Position numbers and translations under genes: made by a program
In this document: positions 1 to 7,420 of the stretch, one piece after another
Layout: every line of letters starts with the position of its first letter
How positions within the stretch are numbered: the first letter of the stretch is position 1
Notes under the pieces: generated by a model
Databases searched by the model: none
What the model was told of the DNA's origin: nothing
Seen by the model: the letters and a program-made list of their open reading frames with translations, nothing else
From: an uncultured Amylibacter sp.
GTDB taxonomy: Bacteria; Pseudomonadota; Alphaproteobacteria; Rhodobacterales; Rhodobacteraceae
Direction: 5' to 3'
Length of the DNA: 13,295 nt
Assembly (NCBI GenBank): GCA_937944065.1
Contig: CALDZS010000143.1
Coordinates: forward strand, 1-13,295

Positions 1-521
1 ATTTCACCCACAGTGGGTAGGCTATCCAGATTTGGCCAACTGTCTGACGTCCAAATCTCTGATCGCATAACTGCGCGTGCACATTGAAAATAAACCTCTC
101 TAATTTTGATCACGATCACAGTACGGGGCTGTTGGTCATTCACAGTAAACTGATCCAACACATCGCGCTCAGCGTTAACATAGGCCGTGCCGTTGACCCG
201 CGTAACCGCCCCCGATCCGGGTGTCAGAAACATCAGCGACACACGACCATCTTCGACAATATTGCGCAGCGTATCAATACGGTTATTGCCGCAACGATCA
301 GGGATCGCCAACGTTGCAGCGTCCAACACAAATGCCACCTGCCCAGCGCCCCCCCTTGGTGACGCGTCCGTCCCATCTGCGCCAACAGTGCATATCGCGC
401 AGAATGGGCTGGCCTCTATCCACTTACGGTACTCGGGCGTCAGATGGTCGGCGACCTTGACTGTCGAGGCAAGCACGGGCGTACCATAGAGTGTTTCCAG
501 CTCCTGAACCGTTTTGATCAC
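1..521 (-). CDS. PPOX-type FMN-binding flavoprotein (pyridoxamine 5'-phosphate oxidase-like), C-terminus cut by window edge
   Basis: Reading the minus strand from a GTG at 521-519 gives 173 open codons running off the left edge with no stop. The product resembles the split-barrel, FMN-binding PPOX-like flavoproteins (the group annotated as DR2398 / MSMEG_1061 type, usually about 200 aa), so perhaps 30 residues are missing. Recognisable pieces are FCAICTVGADG (about residues 40-50), DASPRGG (52-58), LAIPDRCGNNRIDTLRNI (71-88), SLMFLTPG (95-102), VNGTAYV (109-115) and YFQCARAVMRS (144-154). The GTG overlaps the acyltransferase stop as GTGA, and GAGG lies 10 bases upstream, which supports this start; no ATG near the N-terminus fits better. 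It is the last visible gene of the ftsE-ftsX-acyltransferase operon. Members are not true PdxH; substrate and reaction are unknown. Family assignment is good, function is not. Confidence 0.85.
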   Translation of the reverse strand, partial: MIKTVQELETLYGTPVLASTVKVADHLTPEYRKWIEASPFCAICTVGADGTDASPRGGAGQVAFVLDAATLAIPDRCGNNRIDTLRNIVEDGRVSLMFLTPGSGAVTRVNGTAYVNAERDVLDQFTVNDQQPRTVIVIKIREVYFQCARAVMRSEIWTSDSWPNLDSLPTVGE

Positions 522-1261
522 GCGGCGATCGCCTCAAAATCAAAACCAGCCTCAGCCATCAGGCGATTAGAGTTTGGTTCAATTATTTGTTCCAACTGCT
601 TGGTCAATTCGTCGACCGACAAGCCAATCGGCAATGGGTCCAAGAACTCCATCACGGCAACACCTGGTTTTCTATAAAAACCGCGTTTCGGCCAAAACAC
701 ACCAATATTGCCAGCCACGGGAACGCATACGCGTTCAAACCGTTTCGCCAACACTGCCGCCCCAACTTTGTAAGGTTTTTTTATACCCGGACCGACGCGC
801 GTACCCTGTGGATAAATAATGATTTGCGAAGCACCGCCACGATTGGCGTTCATATCTTCGACCATCTTAGCAACCGTTCCAGTCTTTTTACTTCGAGAAA
901 CAGCGGCAACCCCAATGCGTTTTGCATAGAACCCCAAAATAGGTGCCCATAACAATTCCTTTTTCATCACAAAGGTCGCCTTATCTAAGGCGTAGAACAA
1001 GACCAAAACATCATAGAATGATTGGTGCTTTGCCGCGACAACAACAGCGCCTGTGGGCACTTCTCCGCGTATTTCATAGGTCAATCCGCACAGATGGCGA
1101 GCCAACCAAAAAACAACGACGCAGTAAGATTTGCATGTTACATGGGCATACTTTCGGTTGATCAGCGCAGGGATAAACCCCAAAAGACCGACGATTGGCA
1201 TCATCACATACATCAAAATGACGAAGATAATTGAACGGATATATTGCAAAGCGTAAGTCAT
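518..1261 (-). CDS. lysophospholipid acyltransferase family protein (1-acyl-sn-glycerol-3-phosphate acyltransferase-like)
   Basis: This 247-aa protein belongs to the PlsC-like acyltransferases, which transfer an acyl chain to lysophosphatidate at the inner membrane to make phosphatidate. The catalytic HX4D motif is present as HQSFYD (H79, D84), and the substrate-binding motif FPEGTR appears as YPQGTR (150-155). A hydrophobic N-terminal segment (about 9-33) should anchor it in the membrane. A longer open frame exists (to 1363), but its extra 34 residues lie entirely inside ftsX and look non-native. The ATG at 1261-1259 shares one base with the ftsX stop (TAATG) and is the sensible start. The downstream PPOX gene starts inside its stop codon. 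It could be the main PlsC or a paralogue, or act on another lysolipid; the sequence does not decide this. Confidence 0.9.
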   Translation of the reverse strand: MTYALQYIRSIIFVILMYVMMPIVGLLGFIPALINRKYAHVTCKSYCVVVFWLARHLCGLTYEIRGEVPTGAVVVAAKHQSFYDVLVLFYALDKATFVMKKELLWAPILGFYAKRIGVAAVSRSKKTGTVAKMVEDMNANRGGASQIIIYPQGTRVGPGIKKPYKVGAAVLAKRFERVCVPVAGNIGVFWPKRGFYRKPGVAVMEFLDPLPIGLSVDELTKQLEQIIEPNSNRLMAEAGFDFEAIAA

Positions 1262-2175
1262 TAAGAGGGTCCTTGTAGTGTATGTTTGGCAGCAATACGG
1301 GTTGCGACAAACGCAATCAAGGCCGCAAGAAACGGCACGAACATTGGTAATATCCAATGCCATCCGCGAAATCCTAAACCCGTTAAAAATGCACCTTCTT
1401 CGGCAACCCGCGGCAGGAACAGAATGAATAGCATTGCAAACAAGGTTCCAAAGGTCGATCCCAGCAGCGCGCGGATGGTGAAACGCCGCACGAATGCTTT
1501 GACGATATAAGAATTCTTGGCCCCAATCAGACGCAAGACTTTGATGACTTGATCATTGGCGGACAGGGCGGATTGGGCTGCCAAGGTGATCATCGCCGCC
1601 ATCGACACGAAGATAAGAACGATGGAAATCAAACCAAGCAGCCGCAGCCGCGATGCAGCCGTAACAAAAGGTCTGCGCCAACGCGTGTGATCGTCCAGAA
1701 CGGCGCCTGGCACCTCTGCGGCCAACCGCAGCTTTAATCCCTGGACATCAGGCCCTTGGCTATCCTCCAATATTTCGATCAGACTGGGAATAGGCAGGTT
1801 CTCCATTGGCAACTGATCGCCAAACCACGGCGCCAACAAGCGGCGCTGTTCCTCTTGAGTCATCAAACGCGCCGACGAGATGCCGGGTGTGACCTTTAGA
1901 ATTTCCAGCGCGATCTTGGCTTGCTCTGCGGCCTGTCCTTCTGGCGCAGAAATACGCACGGTAGAGGTGTTGGCCAATTCGTTCGACCACCGCTCTGCCA
2001 AGCGCCCCGTGGCCAATGACAAAGCCAGCGCAAACACTGACAAAAATGCCATTGCGCCCGCAACAAACGATGTCAAACTAGAGGTGTATCCTGATGGCGG
2101 AACGACGCGGTCAGCACTTTGGTCGCCAGACAGCAAATCTTGTGCCCGCGCCCATGCGATCTTTAGCTTGTTCAT
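1261..2175 (-). CDS. ftsX: cell division protein FtsX, permease-like subunit of the FtsEX complex
   Basis: This 304-aa inner-membrane protein has the FtsX layout: a cytoplasmic N-terminus, one membrane segment (about 36-57), a periplasmic loop (about 58-177), then three membrane segments (about 178-200, 236-256 and 273-295). FtsX family members pair with the ATPase FtsE at the division site and use ATP-driven movement to switch on periplasmic peptidoglycan hydrolases or their activators; they are not thought to transport a solute. The ATG at 2175 overlaps the ftsE stop as ATGA, and the stop overlaps the acyltransferase ATG. The tight coupling to ftsE makes the assignment secure even though FtsX sequences diverge widely. 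The hydrolase partner is not encoded in this window. Confidence 0.93.
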   Translation of the reverse strand: MNKLKIAWARAQDLLSGDQSADRVVPPSGYTSSLTSFVAGAMAFLSVFALALSLATGRLAERWSNELANTSTVRISAPEGQAAEQAKIALEILKVTPGISSARLMTQEEQRRLLAPWFGDQLPMENLPIPSLIEILEDSQGPDVQGLKLRLAAEVPGAVLDDHTRWRRPFVTAASRLRLLGLISIVLIFVSMAAMITLAAQSALSANDQVIKVLRLIGAKNSYIVKAFVRRFTIRALLGSTFGTLFAMLFILFLPRVAEEGAFLTGLGFRGWHWILPMFVPFLAALIAFVATRIAAKHTLQGPS

Positions 2176-2849
2176 AGATCCGCCCCGCTGACCAATAGGC
2201 TGTTGTTTTGGATCCGCAACACCCTCGCTGGCACTTCTGATTTCGCTTCACGGATCAGGTTCATGTCATGGGTGGCGACCACAACCGTCTTGCCCATTTT
2301 ATTCAATTCTATCAACAGCCCCAACAACCGTTTGCCCATCGCCCAATCGACATTACCTGTCGGCTCGTCCGCCAAGATCACGTCGGGCGACAAGATTAAT
2401 GCGCGTGCAAGGGCGGCGCGTTGCCGCTCGCCACCAGATAGTTCAGCCGGCAGCGCATTTATCCGATCCATCAGATCAACCCAATCCATCAACTGATTGA
2501 AATTGGTCAGATCATCGCGCACATCGCGGCCAGACACCTGCGATGGCATCAAAACATTCTCGGCCAAGCTTAGATGATCCAGAAATTGGCAATCTTGGTG
2601 CACCACACCAATACGTCTACGCACCATCGCGATATCATCTTGGGTCATGGCGCGGACGTCTTTGCCCAACACTTTGACTGTGCCCGCAGACGGCATCAGT
2701 GCTTGGTAACACAATTTCAGGAATGTGGATTTACCCGATCCAGACGGTCCCGTCAGAAAATGAAAGCTTCCTTTGGCCAAATGTACGTTCACATCTGCCA
2801 AAATTGCCCCATCCCCATAGGAAAACCCTGCCTTTTTTAGCTCGATCAC
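2172..2849 (-). CDS. ftsE: cell division ATP-binding protein FtsE
   Basis: This 225-aa cytoplasmic ABC ATPase energises FtsX. All nucleotide-binding motifs are visible: Walker A GPSGSGKS (34-41), Q-loop Gln85, signature LSGGERQ (137-143), Walker B VILADEPTG (157-165) and H-loop His194. Its length and neighbour (ftsX, ATGA overlap) identify it as FtsE rather than a LolD or MacB-type ATPase, which share these motifs. The start codon is GTG (2849-2847), preceded by a good AGAGGTG ribosome site about 9 bases away; no upstream ATG fits. It heads the minus-strand operon and is divergent from the zinc-ribbon gene across a 158-bp spacer, so the operon promoter probably lies there. Confidence 0.95.
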   Translation of the reverse strand: MIELKKAGFSYGDGAILADVNVHLAKGSFHFLTGPSGSGKSTFLKLCYQALMPSAGTVKVLGKDVRAMTQDDIAMVRRRIGVVHQDCQFLDHLSLAENVLMPSQVSGRDVRDDLTNFNQLMDWVDLMDRINALPAELSGGERQRAALARALILSPDVILADEPTGNVDWAMGKRLLGLLIELNKMGKTVVVATHDMNLIREAKSEVPARVLRIQNNSLLVSGADL

Positions 2850-3007
2850 CTAGCGTCCCACCTCTATTTGCGATTCTTATGCAACGCATTCCTACACATA
2901 AAACTCTGATAACTCATCATTTACTTGGAAAAAACACATTCCACAGGTACGTATCATATTAACGATAAGAATCTATATGCCTAAAAGTGTCCATTCTGGG
3001 GGGTGTC
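2850..3007. promoter_or_regulatory. divergent promoter region between ftsE and the zinc-ribbon gene
   Basis: This AT-rich 158-bp spacer must hold the promoters for the ftsEX operon (leftward) and the zinc-ribbon gene (rightward). I could not pick a convincing -35/-10 pair for either. A perfect 9-bp inverted repeat, GATTCTTAT at 2872-2880 and ATAAGAATC at 2965-2973, places the same 9-mer (ATAAGAATC in the reading direction) upstream of each start codon. Each arm contains a GANTC site, the target of the cell-cycle methyltransferase CcrM in alphaproteobacteria. The region contains no gene that I can see. Confidence 0.6.
2872..2973. repeat. 9-bp inverted repeat (ATAAGAATC) with GANTC in both arms
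   Basis: The left arm GATTCTTAT is at 2872-2880 and the right arm ATAAGAATC at 2965-2973, perfect over 9 bases and separated by 84 bases, too far apart for a stable hairpin. Read in the direction of each gene, the arm lies 23 bases upstream of ftsE and 34 bases upstream of the zinc-ribbon ATG. ATAAG is similar to a -10 hexamer core, so the arms may be matching promoter parts; this is inference. Confidence 0.5.
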
Positions 3008-4672
3008 ATGCGCTTAATTTGTCCAAATTGTTCTGCTCAATATGATGTAGCTGAAGGGGCCATTCCTGAAAATGGCCGCGATGTACAATGTGCAAATTGT
3101 TCGCATATTTGGTACCAAGAACGTGTTTTGGTGCTTATGCCAACCGAGGCAGCGCCCACGCCGTTGGCACCGCCTTTCGAAGAACAGCCAACACCCAAAG
3201 CAGAAATTGACGGGATTTTCCGTTCCGCGCGTCAGGGCATGAAGCCGCCTGCGATTGATGAGGGTGTGTCTGTCGCCCCCCCACTGGACGATCCCGATCT
3301 GCCTAGTTTAGATCACGCAGAGCCTGTCGAAAGGACTGAAGATACGCATACTTCCGAGGCGCCAAGCGAACCAGCGACCCAAACCGCGCCCCCCAGTGTC
3401 GACGCGGAAACCCGGTCGTCAGTGTTGGACGTCTTGCGTCAAGAAGCTGCGTATTCGAATAATCGCACTGACACCCCATCAGCGCCAGAAGACGCCGACG
3501 ATTTTAGTTTGGAAATCCCAGAACTAGCAGGCGACGAAGATCAAGATGACGAGACGGCGTCGACCGAACCGCCTGCAGATACGATGGATGAACCAAACAC
3601 ATCTGTTCCAGACGATGCTCCGGCAGAGCCCGAGGTTTCAGAGACACCTTCCGTCAAAGAAGCGCCCTATGACGCGTCTTCGGTCAGCTCTGTCAAAGAC
3701 GAAATCTCCGAGATGTTTGAAAAGATCGAACGGACTAAAACTCCAGAAGATCCAACCCTTGCTTCTGCGAACGACGAAGAAACGTTTAACCTGCGTAAAC
3801 AGTCGCCAGGTCAACCAGATGAAGCACCCGCAATTGAGGAAGAAACGCCAACCGAAGCGCAAACGACAGACTTAGACGAAGACGACGCTGACGACCGCGA
3901 GGGTGGTCTGGCCATCGCCGCAACGGGCGCAGCAGCCGCTGCTGCAGCTGTGGGAACGGCCGCGGCGGCACGCGGGAAAACAGTGGATGTAGCCAGTTTC
4001 ATTGAACGGTTAAAGCAGGCTGAATCAGACAAAGCACCACAAGAACCAGAGGCAGAGCCGGATGTTCCAGTCGAACCCTTGGATCAAACACCTGCAGAAA
4101 AAGCATATCAAGCTTCAACCGAGCTTAAACATGATGGGAACAGTCTGGTTTCTAGGACAGCTCCCACAGCTGATGCTTTTGAAGAAGACACGCCTTCATT
4201 TGACAATGCCGATAAAGTTCCAGTGCAACCGGCTGCCGAAACAATCCAAGATGTCCAAGATGCCATCGCGCCAGTATCCGCTTTGCGTAAGGGAAAAGGC
4301 AAAGAGGTTTTTGCCGACGTTGCCGAGCTGGAAACTGCCCTAGAAATTGAGGCCGACAAAGCAGAGGCTGACAAGTCCGAAGTCGCTGAGACTGCAAAAA
4401 AGGCGCGTGCAGGATTTAATACTAACCGTAGTGATCGGTCATTCATGACAGGGTTTTATGCGGCTTGTTTAGTGGTTGCCTTGGGGACATTGGTCTACAA
4501 ATTTGCCCCAACGATCAAGGGTATGATGCCCGGATCGGCAACGTCAATTGACAGCTACACCGCTAACGTCGACAGCAAACGCTTGACGTTGCAAAACCTG
4601 TACACAAAGGGTGGCGAGCCTGGGCTTGCTAACTTTGGCAGCAATGCAATGGATGCCATACTCAACCGCTAA
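3008..4672 (+). CDS. MJ0042-type zinc-ribbon protein with acidic linker and C-terminal membrane segment
   Basis: The 554-aa product opens with a zinc ribbon, CPNC (5-8) and CANC (28-31), in the MJ0042 style. Residues about 45-295 are rich in Asp, Glu, Pro, Ser and Thr and are probably disordered and strongly acidic. An Ala-rich segment of 21 residues follows (301-321), then more charged sequence, one clear membrane segment (about 479-499) and a 55-residue tail. This predicts a cytoplasmic zinc ribbon tethered by its C-terminus. The track from a GTG at 2987 can be translated, but the ATG at 3008 begins directly before the zinc ribbon, as family members do, and follows a run of six G bases that can serve as ribosome site. 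No DUF3426 domain, common in other proteins of this architecture, was recognised. It is divergent from ftsE, which hints at an envelope or division role; the function is unknown. Confidence 0.85.
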   Translation: MRLICPNCSAQYDVAEGAIPENGRDVQCANCSHIWYQERVLVLMPTEAAPTPLAPPFEEQPTPKAEIDGIFRSARQGMKPPAIDEGVSVAPPLDDPDLPSLDHAEPVERTEDTHTSEAPSEPATQTAPPSVDAETRSSVLDVLRQEAAYSNNRTDTPSAPEDADDFSLEIPELAGDEDQDDETASTEPPADTMDEPNTSVPDDAPAEPEVSETPSVKEAPYDASSVSSVKDEISEMFEKIERTKTPEDPTLASANDEETFNLRKQSPGQPDEAPAIEEETPTEAQTTDLDEDDADDREGGLAIAATGAAAAAAAVGTAAAARGKTVDVASFIERLKQAESDKAPQEPEAEPDVPVEPLDQTPAEKAYQASTELKHDGNSLVSRTAPTADAFEEDTPSFDNADKVPVQPAAETIQDVQDAIAPVSALRKGKGKEVFADVAELETALEIEADKAEADKSEVAETAKKARAGFNTNRSDRSFMTGFYAACLVVALGTLVYKFAPTIKGMMPGSATSIDSYTANVDSKRLTLQNLYTKGGEPGLANFGSNAMDAILNR

Positions 4673-4675
4673 TCT

Positions 4676-7381
4676 TTAAAAGCGATCCAGTAGGCGACGC
4701 AGGTAATCCTGTTCAATCTTTGGCCGTGTTCTGTCCAAGGATCGCCGCTGAATTTCATCCAGAACTTCGTTTTGTTCTTCTCGTCGATCAGCGCCCAAAC
4801 GCCCGTTTTGTGCGCGGTCGTTGCCAAATCCGCTACCGTCGGAACGACCTAACGGATCCCTTGCTGATTGTTGTTGATTTCCGCCAGCCCCGTTGCCTTC
4901 GCCCTGCTGATCGCCATCTTGTTGCCCTTGGGCCTGGCGTGATTGCTCGTTCATGTTGCGCATGCCTTCACGCAAAGCGTCCATCGCATCGGCCTGATTA
5001 TCCAACGCACCCGCAATATCTCCTTGCTCCAAGCTGTCGCGTGCTTCACCCATTTCACGTTGTGCATTCTCCAACGCCTCTCGCGCTGCACGCCCTGCTT
5101 CTGATCCGTCGTTAGGGACATTCCCAGACTGACCATCCAACATTTGACGTAATGCTTCCTGACGCTCCGCTAGATCAGCGGGGCTGTTGCCGCCGCGACC
5201 TGTCTGGTTCTGCGCTTGACCACGCCCTTGGCCCTGACCTTGTTGCTGACCCTGAGAGGGGCCTTGTTCCTGCCCTTGGCCTTGGTTGCCTTGCTGTTGT
5301 CCACCTTGTTGTTGACCCTGCTGTTGACCTTGCTGTCCTTGCTCACCACCAGGCTGCTGGCCGTCTTGTTGCTGCCCCTGTTGCTGGTCGCCGCCGTTCT
5401 GGCCTTGGGAATTTTGTTCTTCACGTTCGCGGCGCTGGCGTTCAAACTCTTCTTGCAGCTGTTCAAATGTTTCATCTGCCAGTTCTTGCTGTTCACGCAG
5501 AGTGTTCTGCATATCCTCTTGATCGCTATCACCGCCTTGACCGCCTTCGGTGATTTGCAAATTCTCTAACATCCTTTGCAGCTCGTCCATCAAGATGCGC
5601 GCCTCTTCCATGCGCCCTTGGTCCATCAAGTCTTGGATTTCATCCATCATTTGTTGAATTTGATCACGAGAAATATTCTGTTCACCGCCGGCCTGTTGGT
5701 TGCCATCCGATGGCCGACGTTCCAGTTGCGCGATATATTCTTTTGTTGCTTCGCGCAATTCTTGCATCAGCTCTTCAATCTCTTCTTTGGTGGCACCATT
5801 ATCCATCGCCTCTTTCAGCCGTTCTTGGGCGCGACGCAGGCGTTCTTTGGCATCATCGAGATCACCGTCCTCGATGATCAAAGCAGCATTCCATAACAGA
5901 TCAGCAACTTCGGTTAGCAGTTCATCCGTCAACGGTTTATCAGAATTATACTCCATCCGGCGCAAGGCAGTGCGCACCATCAGATACGCCTTTTCATCCG
6001 CGATCAGCGTTTCAGGTTTATAGGTAATCGCCTTGATGATAAATATTGTGCGTTCAGCGTTGGCCCGGTTCCAAAGCAGGTCACGACGCACTTCGACGAT
6101 ACCTTTCGACAACGCATCAAAGAAACGTTTCCCCGGCATAATTGTTTCCAATGGATCAGACGCGCCCGTATTTCCGTCAGCATCGACCGCATTTAGCGTC
6201 AGTTGGCTTGGCAACGTCGCCCAAGGGTGCTTGGCATGATTGTCCACCAATATATCTTCGACAATCGACGTATCAGCGGTGAACGGCAGCGGAATGTCGA
6301 TTAGCAAAGGATCTCGAGGTTCGGGGTCAAGCGCCAAACCATAGACGCGGTCAACTTTCGAGATATCTAGATCAACCGTTAAACTGGCACCCAGAATGCC
6401 ATAGTCATCTGATGCAATATACGGCACCTCCATCTCGCCCTGTAACGTGCGCGACACTTCTCCGTTGAAATCAATTTCAGGCGAGCCATCATTTACCGAC
6501 GACACCGTCCAATGGCGTGTTTCGCCTGCCTTTGTCGAAACGGTGATTTTGCCAGATTTCACAACATCAAAATCTACTTCGACCACATCGCTCGCATCCG
6601 CTGGAATACCGGCATCTTCGTTTGCACTTACGTCCTCGCGCAGCGTCGCCTTACCCTCATAGCCATAAATGCGCACCGTCACCCGCGTGCCTTTTGGCAG
6701 ATCCAACGCCAACCCTTTGGGCACGTCGTTCAAATACAGGGTTGGCTTAGCTGTATAACTAGGTGGCTCGGCCCATGCTTCGTAACTTGGGCCACTCGCC
6801 GCTATTGTAATCTCGCCATCTACTGTGGGATCAATCGGAGCCAAAACACCTTCACGGGCAAACAGGGCTGCCATGCCCACCGCCAATAGTGCAACCAAAC
6901 GGATCGCCCATCTATCTTGACCCGCTAAAGCAAGGTCAGGTTTCGCCACCTTTGCGTTCTTGGCTTTCTCTGCCATTTTTTGAAGGTGTAACGCCCAAAT
7001 ATGTTCGGCTTCTTGATTGCCAGCTCCCAGCGCCAATTCGTCAGATAGGCTGCTCAGCGGTCGACCATTTAACCCTAGATCCAATCGTTCCGTTGCTTGT
7101 GCTTGGGTCGGCCAAGCAAACCTTTTAGCACCTGACCAGATTAGATACAGCAATCCGAGTGCATAGGCACCCTTAACCACTGGTAAGATTTCTATCGGAA
7201 TAAACGCATGAAGCCCCCACAGCCAGACCGCCAAACCAAACAGAATTGCGACTAAGGCGGGCCAAAAGGAACGTGCGAAGGTTTCCAGCGCCAAGGCTGC
7301 GCGAGATGCAGACACACGAAAACGCAGCGCACGCAGGGCTTTTTGCGCAATCTTGCTGGCAGTGTCGTTTGTTTCCATCAT
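4676..7381 (-). CDS. DUF4175 / TIGR02302-family membrane protein with Gln/Gly-rich low-complexity region
   Basis: This 901-aa protein has three hydrophobic segments near the N-terminus (about 40-61, 63-83 and 159-176), a probably periplasmic beta-rich region (about 180-440), a long charged helical region likely to form coiled coil (about 450-650), and a Gln/Gly-rich tract (about 658-730) ending in a charged C-terminus with DRTRPKIEQDYLRRLLDRF. This order matches the alphaproteobacterial low-complexity family TIGR02302 (DUF4175), whose function is not established. Two adjacent ATG codons (7381 and 7378) could each start it; upstream GAGTGAGAC is a weak ribosome site that suits the second slightly better. 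It follows lysA by 39 bases on the same strand, the family's usual place. Its stop is three bases from the convergent zinc-ribbon stop. An envelope role is inference only. Confidence 0.9.
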   Translation of the reverse strand: MMETNDTASKIAQKALRALRFRVSASRAALALETFARSFWPALVAILFGLAVWLWGLHAFIPIEILPVVKGAYALGLLYLIWSGAKRFAWPTQAQATERLDLGLNGRPLSSLSDELALGAGNQEAEHIWALHLQKMAEKAKNAKVAKPDLALAGQDRWAIRLVALLAVGMAALFAREGVLAPIDPTVDGEITIAASGPSYEAWAEPPSYTAKPTLYLNDVPKGLALDLPKGTRVTVRIYGYEGKATLREDVSANEDAGIPADASDVVEVDFDVVKSGKITVSTKAGETRHWTVSSVNDGSPEIDFNGEVSRTLQGEMEVPYIASDDYGILGASLTVDLDISKVDRVYGLALDPEPRDPLLIDIPLPFTADTSIVEDILVDNHAKHPWATLPSQLTLNAVDADGNTGASDPLETIMPGKRFFDALSKGIVEVRRDLLWNRANAERTIFIIKAITYKPETLIADEKAYLMVRTALRRMEYNSDKPLTDELLTEVADLLWNAALIIEDGDLDDAKERLRRAQERLKEAMDNGATKEEIEELMQELREATKEYIAQLERRPSDGNQQAGGEQNISRDQIQQMMDEIQDLMDQGRMEEARILMDELQRMLENLQITEGGQGGDSDQEDMQNTLREQQELADETFEQLQEEFERQRREREEQNSQGQNGGDQQQGQQQDGQQPGGEQGQQGQQQGQQQGGQQQGNQGQGQEQGPSQGQQQGQGQGRGQAQNQTGRGGNSPADLAERQEALRQMLDGQSGNVPNDGSEAGRAAREALENAQREMGEARDSLEQGDIAGALDNQADAMDALREGMRNMNEQSRQAQGQQDGDQQGEGNGAGGNQQQSARDPLGRSDGSGFGNDRAQNGRLGADRREEQNEVLDEIQRRSLDRTRPKIEQDYLRRLLDRF
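5200..5412 (-). repeat. Gln/Gly-codon low-complexity tract inside the DUF4175 gene
   Basis: The DNA is an imperfect run of short units such as ttgttgacc and cttgctg (plus strand), which encode strings of Gln-Gln-Gly and Gly-Gln on the minus strand at about residues 657-727. Such tracts change length easily by slippage in multiples of three, so length may vary between strains. The opposite strand gives Leu-rich open frames here, which are artefacts of the repeat. Confidence 0.75.
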
Positions 7382-7420
7382 TTACGTCTCACTCACTCGT
7401 ACGTGGCGCGAGTCGTTTGC

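Noticed and set aside
84..489. Overlapping plus-strand open frames of 79-100 aa at the left edge
   Set aside because: They are antisense to the PPOX-type flavoprotein frame, whose conserved motifs show the minus strand is coding.
1262..1363. N-terminal extension of the acyltransferase by 34 residues into ftsX
   Set aside because: Cys-rich, unlike the family, and the TAATG junction gives a better start.
3786..4446. Several antisense open frames rich in Ser/Ala/Arg across the zinc-ribbon gene
   Set aside because: They mirror the acidic and Ala-rich coding sequence and have no start context or family features.
5216..5569. Plus-strand open frame encoding a very Leu-rich hydrophobic 117-aa protein
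   Set aside because: It is the antisense image of the Gln/Gly-codon tract in the DUF4175 gene; no ribosome site or family resemblance.
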